This document shows, piece by piece, positions 1 through 5,091 of a stretch of DNA of 5,931 bases (its first letter is position 1; every line of letters begins with the position of its first letter). The DNA is from an uncultured Selenomonadales bacterium (lineage in GTDB: Bacteria > Bacillota > Negativicutes > Selenomonadales > Selenomonadaceae), in contig CAMNLS010000093.1 of assembly GCA_946543495.1 (NCBI GenBank), forward strand, positions 1 to 5,931, read 5' to 3'. Under the pieces are notes generated by a model. The model was not told the origin of the DNA and ran no database searches. It was given only the letters and a program-made list of their open reading frames with translations. A program made the translations under genes and the position numbers.

Positions 1-1449
1 AAGACTCCGCCTTTCTACATTCAAGACGGCGTCGACGTTGATGAAATGGTTCGCCTGAAATATCGTTATCTTGACTTGCGTCGACCCGAAATGCAGAAGA
101 ATATCATGTTGCGTCACCGCGTAACTAAGATCATGCGCGACTATCTCGACGAGAACGGCTTCCTTGAAATTGAAACGCCGATGCTTTGCCGCTCGACGCC
201 CGAAGGCGCAAGAGATTTCCTCGTGCCCAGCAGACTTAATCCCGGACAGTTCTACGCCCTGCCGCAGTCGCCTCAAATCTTCAAGCAACTGCTTATGGTT
301 TCGGGCTTTGAAAAATATTTCCAGATTGTGCGTTGCTTCCGCGATGAAGACCTCCGCGCAGACCGTCAGCCCGAATTCACGCAACTTGATATTGAAACGT
401 CCTTCCTTAACCAAGACCAAATCTTGACGCTTATGGAAGGGCTTATCAAAAAAATCTTTGAGTCGACGCTTGATGTTAAGATTGAAACTCCGTTCCTGCG
501 TATGAGCTGGGATGAGGCAATGCGGCGTTTCGGCTCCGATAAGCCCGATATGCGTTTCGGCATGGAGCTTCAGGACATTTCGGAATTCGTCAAAGGCTCG
601 GACTTCAAAGTATTTAACAGCGTGCTTGAAAAGAATGGTCAAGTCAAAGTTATCCGCGTCGATGACTATGCCAACATTCCGCGTCGTGAGCTTGATGGTT
701 TGGTTGAGTACGTCAAGATTTACGGCGCGAAGGGCTTAGCGTGGATTCAATACACGGAAGAGGGCGTCAAGTCACCGTTCAAGAAATTTTATAGCGATGA
801 GACCTTCGAGGCGATTAAACAGGCTACGGGCTGCAAGACGGGCGATTTGCTCTTAGTCGTGGGTGATAAGCCGTCAGTAGTCGCGCAAGCTCTTGGCGAA
901 CTGCGTTTGGAAATGGCACGCCGCAGAGGCTTAATCGACGCCGATAAGCTGTGCTTCCTGTGGGTCGTCGACTTCCCGATGTTCGAGTACGTCGAGGAGG
1001 ATAAACGCTATAAGGCGATGCACCACCCGTTCACCGCGCCGCGCGAAGAGGACGTAGACTTCTTGTTGACTGAACCCGAAAAGGTCAAGGCGAACGCTTA
1101 CGACATAGTTTTAAACGGCGTCGAGGTCGGCGGCGGTAGCTTGAGAATTTATCAGCGCGACTTGCAAGAAAAAGTTTTCGAGGCAATCGGCTTGACGCCG
1201 GAGGAAGCGCACGCGAAGTTCGGATTCTTAATGGACGCCTTCGAGTATGGCACGCCCCCGCACGGCGGCATTGCCTTTGGTCTTGATAGACTAGTTATGT
1301 TGATGGCTAAGCGCAAATCAATTCGCGACGTGATACCCTTCCCGAAGACGCAAAGCGCGATTGACCCGATGAGCCAAGCACCCGGCGAAGTCGACGAGAA
1401 ACAACTTCGCGAGCTTTCGATTAAAACCGCCGTCAAGAAAAAGCAATAA
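1..1449 (+). CDS. aspS: Aspartate--tRNA ligase (AspRS), 5'-truncated by the window edge
   Basis: This class II aminoacyl-tRNA synthetase charges tRNA-Asp with aspartate in the cytoplasm, using ATP. The reading frame is open from base 1, and the residues before the ATG at 46 (ending VDVDEMVRLKYRYLDLRR) are typical internal AspRS sequence, so that ATG is not the true start. About 482 residues are visible against roughly 590 for a bacterial AspRS. The missing part is the N-terminal OB-fold anticodon-binding domain. Visible landmarks are motif 1 (around FLEIETPML, nt 160-190), motif 2 (FRDEDLRADRQPEFTQ, nt 337-384), a bacterial-type GAD insertion domain (roughly nt 560-960), and motif 3 with its ATP-binding arginine (GIAFGLDRLVML, nt 1267-1302). 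Discriminating versus non-discriminating (Asp/Asn) specificity cannot be judged, because the diagnostic residues are in the missing OB-fold. No terminator is evident right after the stop, so transcripts may run on to 1793. Confidence 0.98.
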   Translation, partial: KTPPFYIQDGVDVDEMVRLKYRYLDLRRPEMQKNIMLRHRVTKIMRDYLDENGFLEIETPMLCRSTPEGARDFLVPSRLNPGQFYALPQSPQIFKQLLMVSGFEKYFQIVRCFRDEDLRADRQPEFTQLDIETSFLNQDQILTLMEGLIKKIFESTLDVKIETPFLRMSWDEAMRRFGSDKPDMRFGMELQDISEFVKGSDFKVFNSVLEKNGQVKVIRVDDYANIPRRELDGLVEYVKIYGAKGLAWIQYTEEGVKSPFKKFYSDETFEAIKQATGCKTGDLLLVVGDKPSVVAQALGELRLEMARRRGLIDADKLCFLWVVDFPMFEYVEEDKRYKAMHHPFTAPREEDVDFLLTEPEKVKANAYDIVLNGVEVGGGSLRIYQRDLQEKVFEAIGLTPEEAHAKFGFLMDAFEYGTPPHGGIAFGLDRLVMLMAKRKSIRDVIPFPKTQSAIDPMSQAPGEVDEKQLRELSIKTAVKKKQ

Positions 1450-1482
1450 CAACCAATAACAAACGCGACACGAATCAATAAC
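1444..1482. repeat. Three copies of the heptamer CAATAAC
   Basis: CAATAAC occurs at 1444-1450, 1454-1460 and 1476-1482. The starts are 10 and 22 bases apart, about one and two helical turns. The first copy overlaps the aspS stop codon and the last ends nine bases before the -35 box of the small downstream unit. The spacing suits a regulator binding one face of the helix, but short AT-rich heptamers recur by chance, so function is only a possibility. Confidence 0.3.
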
Positions 1483-1491
1483 GATTGCGCA

Positions 1492-1519
1492 TTGCCAAAA
1501 ATTTTTCCCGTGTTATAAT
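1492..1519 (+). promoter_or_regulatory. Strong sigma-70/SigA-type promoter for the 35-codon gene
   Basis: The -35 box TTGCCA (1492-1497) matches consensus at five of six positions. The -10 box TATAAT (1514-1519) is perfect, and the spacer is 16 bases. TG at 1511-1512, one base before the -10, makes it an extended -10. The predicted transcription start is near 1526, giving a leader of about 45 nt before the ATG at 1571. It is the best promoter seen in the window. Confidence 0.8.
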
Positions 1520-1525
1520 TCGCCA

Positions 1526-1544
1526 CGTTCCAAAGGATTGAACG
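1526..1544 (+). other. Stem-loop at the predicted 5' end of the small mRNA
   Basis: CGTTCCAA at 1526-1533 pairs with TTGAACG at 1538-1544, giving seven base pairs with one bulged C and an AGGA loop. It begins almost exactly at the predicted transcription start and ends 12 bases before the Shine-Dalgarno, so it should not block translation. A 5'-terminal hairpin of this kind often protects an mRNA from 5'-end-dependent decay. That role here is inference. Confidence 0.4.
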
Positions 1545-1556
1545 CCAACTCAAGAT

Positions 1557-1562
1557 AGGAGG
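1557..1562 (+). promoter_or_regulatory. Perfect Shine-Dalgarno fixing the start of the 35-codon gene
   Basis: AGGAGG lies eight bases before the ATG at 1571. The full six-base match and near-ideal spacing are the main evidence that this very short frame is translated. Confidence 0.85.
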
Positions 1563-1570
1563 CAATAATC

Positions 1571-1678
1571 ATGAAGAAAAACCTCAGCGGCAGTGTCTCA
1601 TTGGTGAGCACGGGAATTCTCGATAGCTTGCTGATTGTCGGTCTGGCACTGGCATACGCATTCGATAAAATCGTTTAA
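1571..1678 (+). CDS. Unrecognised 35-residue single-span membrane miniprotein
   Basis: The frame encodes 35 residues and ends in TAA. I do not recognise a family. The N-terminus is short, basic and polar (MKKNLSGSVS). It is followed by a hydrophobic stretch at about residues 11-31 (LLIVGLALAYAF at its core, with an unusual Asp18 near the start) and a short charged end (DKIV). This predicts one membrane helix with the N-terminus in the cytoplasm. There is no cleavage site, cysteine or metal-binding motif. Support for a real gene comes from its own extended -10 promoter, the perfect Shine-Dalgarno and a strong terminator. Together they form a transcript of about 270 nt that holds only this frame. 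It is not similar to the bd-oxidase small subunit CydX and lies outside the cyd operon. It could be a regulatory or assembly peptide of a membrane complex, a toxin-like peptide, or the coding part of a dual-function RNA; the sequence does not decide. Confidence 0.75.
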   Translation: MKKNLSGSVSLVSTGILDSLLIVGLALAYAFDKIV

Positions 1679-1704
1679 GACCGATTAACCCTCCCCCTTT
1701 TTAG

Positions 1705-1720
1705 CGGCGACTTCTCGCCG
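1705..1720 (+). other. GC-rich hairpin in the 3' UTR of the small gene
   Basis: CGGCGA (1705-1710) and TCGCCG (1715-1720) form a six-pair stem with a CTTC loop. No T-tract follows on either strand, so it is not a standard intrinsic terminator. It may be a stability or RNA-binding element in the 3' part of the small transcript. Confidence 0.35.
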
Positions 1721-1751
1721 ACGAAAATAAGCCTTTATAGAAAACCCTTCC

Positions 1752-1793
1752 AAAAAAAATTCCCCACTGCGTGACGCGGCGGGGATTTTTTTT
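1752..1793. terminator. Bidirectional intrinsic terminator between convergent genes
   Basis: The arms at 1762-1771 and 1775-1784 pair over ten positions, with one A-C mismatch, one G-T wobble and a TGA loop. Eight A (1752-1759) precede the stem and eight T (1786-1793) follow it, so each strand has a stem followed by a U-tract. On the plus strand it ends the 35-codon transcript and any aspS read-through. On the minus strand it ends the ftsZ-like transcript. The plus-strand T-tract overlaps the ftsZ-like stop codon (1792-1794), so the hairpin directly follows that stop. Confidence 0.88.
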
Positions 1794-2652
1794 ATTCTCG
1801 TTTGCAGATTATCGACGCGAAGATTTTTTCTCCGAGTAATGGAACGACGTTAATTTCAAAAATAGTTTCGGCATCGGGTGGAAGTTGAGCTTTGATAAAA
1901 TTAATTGCGGCGTCAACTGAACTACGCGGAAGAGAATTTCCACTCGTTAGCCGGATAAGAATATTGTTTGTAGTCTTAAGGTCGTTTTCTTCGAACGTCG
2001 GGAACTTCGCGGCAAGTTTAATCGCCTCAAGGGCAGTCGTCGCCTCGCCATAGCCGAACGCCGCATCTTTCCATTCAAATACCTCAAGACCCACGCTGTT
2101 ATCGTTCAGAACGTCCAATAAAATCCTAATTCCTTGACAAAAAACATCGTCGGCAACGTCGAATAGCTCATTCAATGAAATTTGTGGCTGATTGATTCGG
2201 AAGACAAAAAATTTTTCAGCTGGCATAACGAAGAGCGTACCAACCTTCCCGCGCAGATTGTTTAACGTGTAATCGGCGTTCGTCTTGCGCAAAAAGTTTT
2301 CAAGTATCGACGGCTTGCAGACAAATGCAACGGTCGAAGCATTATAAGTCTTCGCGTAGGACGTAATAATTGGAATAGCTACTTTCGCCGCATTGCTTGC
2401 AAGCCCCGCCACGATAAAAATCATTTCTGCACCCGATAAGGCGTCGAAAATGTTTTTGTAAATGATTGTCAGGTCACGATTAAGAAAAATATTCTTCCGC
2501 ACCGTACTCGTTAGCATAATGTTTTCGTCGTTGCCAATCACGATAAATTCTACGCGTTTATTCTTACCGACGCCCGCTTGAATCAATTTATTAATTGTTT
2601 TCGCGCCGCCTTCGCCTAATCCGACAATTTTTATATTTAAATCATTTCCCAT
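1792..2652 (-). CDS. Divergent FtsZ-like (tubulin superfamily) protein with degenerate GTPase motifs
   Basis: This 286-residue protein aligns by eye along the whole FtsZ core but is not the cell's canonical FtsZ. Retained features are a nucleotide-loop start (IKIVGLGEGGAK, 7-18), ND at 41-42 for FtsZ NTD, DALSGAEMIFIVAGL at 70-84, the E118/R122 pair at FtsZ spacing, MPAEKF at 143-148 for IPNDRL, the core helix FDVADDV (164-170), and a C-terminal domain including LIRLTSGNSL. The T4 signature GGGTGTG is replaced by LASNAAK (84-90). In the T7 loop, N-x-D-x-x-D appears as G188, E190, E193. The protein stops after the C-terminal domain, without the linker and tail peptide that bind FtsA or SepF. 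GTP binding and hydrolysis are therefore probably lost or much altered. A scaffold role or a modulator of real FtsZ is plausible but inferred. The ATG at 2652 has GAGGA seven bases upstream. The frame is intact, so a pseudogene is unlikely. Confidence 0.85.
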   Translation of the reverse strand: MGNDLNIKIVGLGEGGAKTINKLIQAGVGKNKRVEFIVIGNDENIMLTSTVRKNIFLNRDLTIIYKNIFDALSGAEMIFIVAGLASNAAKVAIPIITSYAKTYNASTVAFVCKPSILENFLRKTNADYTLNNLRGKVGTLFVMPAEKFFVFRINQPQISLNELFDVADDVFCQGIRILLDVLNDNSVGLEVFEWKDAAFGYGEATTALEAIKLAAKFPTFEENDLKTTNNILIRLTSGNSLPRSSVDAAINFIKAQLPPDAETIFEINVVPLLGEKIFASIICKRE

Positions 2653-2666
2653 TCCCCATTCCTCAT
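2643..2666 (-). repeat. Seven-base ladder of ATG codons over the ftsZ-like start
   Basis: On the coding strand, units ATGAGGA, ATGGGGA and ATGGGAA follow one another and a fourth ATG comes next. The ATGs begin at 2666, 2659, 2652 and 2645. Only the one at 2652 opens the long frame; the others meet stops after 9, 5 and 2 codons. GAGGA in the first unit serves 2652, and GGGGA in the second is equally well placed for the dead-end ATG at 2645. Competing starts could lower translation. Confidence 0.5.
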
Positions 2667-2714
2667 TTCTTATAGGAACTAATTTAAAGATGAAAAGCTA
2701 TTTAACTTTCTATC

Positions 2715-2744
2715 TTTTAATCTATCTATCTATCTATCTTACAA
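2715..2744 (-). promoter_or_regulatory. Weak candidate promoter for the ftsZ-like gene with the repeat as spacer
   Basis: On the minus strand, TTGTAA (2744-2739, four of six matches to -35) and TTAAAA (2720-2715, three of six matches to -10) are 18 bases apart, and the spacer consists almost entirely of the AGAT tetranucleotide run. The boxes are poor, so the call is tentative. The alternative TATAAG at 2674-2669 would start the RNA inside the Shine-Dalgarno, which is less likely. Confidence 0.2.
2720..2739. repeat. Tetranucleotide microsatellite, five perfect ATCT units
   Basis: The plus strand reads ATCT five times without interruption (AGAT on the strand coding the ftsZ-like gene), with a degenerate further copy around 2707-2715. 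The tract lies in the 110-base gap between the phosphatase stop and the ftsZ-like start, 68-87 bases before that start. Tetranucleotide runs in promoter regions can gain or lose units by slipped-strand mispairing. Five units is a modest length, so variability is only possible. Confidence 0.9.
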
Positions 2745-2762
2745 CTAATTCCTAATTGCTTT

Positions 2763-3431
2763 TTAATCGCTTTGCCAAATTGTTCCGCTCAAAATGTCCA
2801 TGCAAGAAATTTTTCCGTCCCGCATGAAGGAACCCGTATCCATGAGCGTGATTTTGTTCCAAAGTTTAATCGGGTAGTAACGATTGCGCTCGATAAAGGG
2901 CGTGGGCGTGTGTCCGCAGATAATATTCGCCGAACCTTTGTAGCCGTTATAAAATTTCTCGCGAATCCAAAGCAAATCTTCTTCGTCTTGTTCTTTAAAC
3001 GGCTTATTCGGATTCAAGCCCGCGTGCACGAAGATATATTCCTCGCCATTAACTGTCATCTTGTGATAAAGCGGGCGGTCGATTATGAATTTAAGCATAC
3101 GATTGAGTTCCGTTTTGTCGCACCACTTGTCTAACTCGGCTTTAGTCTTATCGCCGCCATTCGGAAGCCAAATTGTCGCCTCCATACCGTCAAGCAAATA
3201 ATAACAAAGCATCATCTGTTCGTGATTGCCGCGCAGAGCCACGACGTTAGGCAATTTACTTATTCGCATAGCCCACTGCAGACAATGCACATTTTCATTG
3301 CCGCGGTCTATGTAGTCGCCCAGCAGAATTAAAAAATCCTTCGAGCTGAAATTAATTTTGTTGAACACCGAAGACAATCTATCAAAACGCCCGTGAATGT
3401 CTCCTATAGCTAAAATTCGTCGATAATTCAT
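2763..3431 (-). CDS. PPP-family metallophosphatase (serine/threonine phosphatase or ApaH/PrpE-like)
   Basis: A 222-residue calcineurin-like phosphoesterase with all the metal-binding signatures of the PPP family in order: GDIHGR (10-15), GDYIDRG (38-44), GNHE (68-71), HAG (136-138) and GHT (173-175). These residues bind two divalent metals and activate water to hydrolyse phosphoesters. Bacterial relatives include the protein phosphatases PphA/PrpA, the diadenosine polyphosphatase ApaH and PrpE. The motifs do not separate these substrates, so no gene name is given. There is no signal peptide or membrane span, so it is probably cytoplasmic. The ATG at 3431 is preferred, with AGAAGG seven bases upstream and the protein opening directly into the first beta strand. 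A TTG at 3473 would add 14 residues that are charged and atypical. It lies 127 bases after cydD and 110 bases before the ftsZ-like gene. I saw no convincing promoter in the gap to cydD. Confidence 0.9.
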   Translation of the reverse strand: MNYRRILAIGDIHGRFDRLSSVFNKINFSSKDFLILLGDYIDRGNENVHCLQWAMRISKLPNVVALRGNHEQMMLCYYLLDGMEATIWLPNGGDKTKAELDKWCDKTELNRMLKFIIDRPLYHKMTVNGEEYIFVHAGLNPNKPFKEQDEEDLLWIREKFYNGYKGSANIICGHTPTPFIERNRYYPIKLWNKITLMDTGSFMRDGKISCMDILSGTIWQSD

Positions 3432-3438
3432 TGCCTCA

Positions 3439-3444
3439 CCTTCT
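3439..3444 (-). promoter_or_regulatory. Shine-Dalgarno supporting the ATG start of the phosphatase
   Basis: AGAAGG on the minus strand ends seven bases before the ATG at 3431. The competing TTG at 3473 has only AGGA about three bases upstream, which is too close, so the shorter protein is preferred. Confidence 0.6.
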
Positions 3445-3558
3445 TGACGCTGTAATTTCTTTTCGATAATCAATTTTCCTGCATTGCTCCTGCGCCTAAA
3501 AATTTCTTTGTATATGTCTGTTTGTTTGCAGAGGGCGTATGATGGATTCTGAGAAAGC

Positions 3559-5091
3559 TTAAAGCTGAATTACTTCGTCGGCGGCGTCGATTAGTGCTAA
3601 ACGATGCGTGGCAATGATAATCGTCCTGCGCGGCGATATTTTTTTTATCAATGCGATGACTTTTTGTTCCGTGAGTTCATCAAGTCCTGCGGTTGGTTCG
3701 TCGAGTAAAATTATCGGCGTGTCCTTAAGCAAGGCGCGAATTAATCCTAAGCGTTGAAGTTGTCCGCGACTTAATTTTTGTTTCGAGGTTAAGTCTAGTT
3801 GTAAATTTAGTTCGGCGAGTAATTTTTTTAGGTTAGCGTCGTCGAGCGTGTCGAACATAGTAAAATTGTTGAATAGTGACGCGTTGAAAAGGTGCGGGGC
3901 TTGCGGCGCGTAGGAGACCTTCGATAGCCGCGAATTTTTTTCCATGCGCGAGATTGGAAGCTCATTCCAGAAGATTTCGCCCGCCGTAGGAGTTAAAATA
4001 CCTGCTAAGAGTTTTAATATCGTCGACTTGCCCGCGCCGGAGTCTCCGACTAAAGCAGTTATCTTTCCTGCAGAAAATTTTAAGCTCACGCCGCTAAGCA
4101 CGGGCGATTTTTTTTTCGGATAAGTAAAGCTCACGTTGTCGAGTGAAATTGACGGCGGCATTAGAATTTTTTTGACGGAGCCTGTGAAATTTGTAGTGTC
4201 GACTAAAAATTTTTGTAAACGTTCGATTGACGACCGTGCAGATATGATTACGTGGAAAGCGACGCCGAATTTCCTAATGGGCAAGAAGAATTCGGGCGCG
4301 AGGAGCAATAAAAATAACGCGGCTTGAAATTCTACGCCGCCCGCGACTAATCGCAAGCCCAAAGTCACGGCGACAAGCGCGATTGATAAAGTTGTAATTA
4401 ATTCGAGTGCGAATGACGACACGAACGCCAATTTTAATACGTCGAGAGTTGCCGACGAAGATTTTTGCGATGATTCGCGGATTTTCTTTGCGCCCGCGTC
4501 GATTCTGCCGAACATTTTAAGCGTAGTGATTGCGGATAATAATTCTTTGAAGTCGCCGTTCAATTTTTGAAGTTCAGCCCAAGCGCGAGCGTTTTTTTCG
4601 GCGGTCGCCTTACCAATCAGCCATAAAAGTAGCGGCGCAATCGGCAAAGTTAAAATTAAAATGCCAGCGGTCAATAAATCTGTGAAAGCCGCGCAGATTA
4701 AGAATATTGGCAGGAAAATTATCGCGGAGGCGATTTGAGGCGCGACTTTAATAAAAAAATCGTCGAGAGCTTGAACGGTGTCGAATATCAGCGTTAAGAG
4801 TTCGCCGCTTTGAGTCTCTTTGATAAAAATTTGTTTGTGAATTGATTTGCGGAAGGAAGTTTGAACGTTCGTGGACAATCGTACGAAGAATATCTCTGCA
4901 CGGCTTGAAAAGATAAATCTGCTCGCGAAAAATGCGAACGTTGCCAATAAAAATTGTTCGGAGGGCGCATTGATGAACTTAACCAGAGCCGCCGCGCCGA
5001 GCAAAATAAAAAATCCTTCGACGAGCTTGCAGAGTGCAATTTCGACGAGGATTTTTCTATTTGATTTAAAAATGTCAATGATAGTGGACAT
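3559..5091 (-). CDS. cydD: Thiol-reductant ABC exporter subunit, CydD type
   Basis: A 510-residue half-transporter with an N-terminal six-helix membrane domain (about 15-290) and a C-terminal ATPase domain (about 315-510). CydD pairs with CydC to export cysteine and glutathione across the inner membrane, which is required for cytochrome bd assembly. The membrane domain matches CydD rather than CydC in QSGELLTLIFDTVQALDDFF (94-113), the TTLKMFGR segment (189-196), LAFVSSFALELITTLSIALV (221-240) and LLLLAPEFFLPIRKFG (261-276). The ATPase has A-loop Y324, Walker A GDSGAGKST (349-357), Q-loop Q397, signature LSRGQ (440-444, canonical LSGGQ), Walker B IILLDE (460-465) and switch H496. It is short for the family (about 540-590), mostly because the stretch between Q-loop and signature is compact. 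The ATG at 5091 overlaps the cydB stop region by 17 bases and has no clear Shine-Dalgarno, suggesting translational coupling. No cydC follows. Confidence 0.9.
   Translation of the reverse strand: MSTIIDIFKSNRKILVEIALCKLVEGFFILLGAAALVKFINAPSEQFLLATFAFFASRFIFSSRAEIFFVRLSTNVQTSFRKSIHKQIFIKETQSGELLTLIFDTVQALDDFFIKVAPQIASAIIFLPIFLICAAFTDLLTAGILILTLPIAPLLLWLIGKATAEKNARAWAELQKLNGDFKELLSAITTLKMFGRIDAGAKKIRESSQKSSSATLDVLKLAFVSSFALELITTLSIALVAVTLGLRLVAGGVEFQAALFLLLLAPEFFLPIRKFGVAFHVIISARSSIERLQKFLVDTTNFTGSVKKILMPPSISLDNVSFTYPKKKSPVLSGVSLKFSAGKITALVGDSGAGKSTILKLLAGILTPTAGEIFWNELPISRMEKNSRLSKVSYAPQAPHLFNASLFNNFTMFDTLDDANLKKLLAELNLQLDLTSKQKLSRGQLQRLGLIRALLKDTPIILLDEPTAGLDELTEQKVIALIKKISPRRTIIIATHRLALIDAADEVIQL

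Noticed and set aside
1152..1565. A 137-residue minus-strand frame opposite the end of aspS
   Set aside because: It lies almost wholly antisense to conserved aspS motif 3 sequence and has no domain pattern; its 5' end runs over the small-gene promoter and leader.
1571..1678. The 35-residue peptide as the bd-oxidase small subunit CydX/CydS
   Set aside because: It is on the opposite strand, over 3 kb from cydB with its own promoter, and lacks the CydX sequence pattern.
1705..1720. The GC-rich hairpin as an intrinsic terminator
   Set aside because: Neither strand has a T-tract after the stem, while a complete terminator lies 42 bases further on.
1792..2652. Calling this gene the canonical ftsZ
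   Set aside because: The GGGTGTG signature, T7 catalytic residues and C-terminal tail are all missing, the length is 286 rather than about 350-400, and it is not next to ftsA or other division genes.
2720..2739. The ATCT run as a CRISPR or mobile-element remnant
   Set aside because: The units are only four bases, with no spacers, inverted repeats or transposase sequence nearby; it is a simple microsatellite.
2772..3134. A 120-residue plus-strand frame opposite the phosphatase
   Set aside because: It is the antisense shadow of conserved PPP motifs, with no recognisable domain and no support from context.
3432..3473. Extending the phosphatase to the TTG at 3473
   Set aside because: The extra 14 residues precede the usual first beta strand, and the ATG at 3431 has a much better placed Shine-Dalgarno.
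3474..3487. A four-codon upstream frame (ATG at 3487) coupled to the TTG start
   Set aside because: The preceding AGGAG is only two bases from the ATG, the frame is tiny, and the TTG it would couple to is itself not the preferred start.
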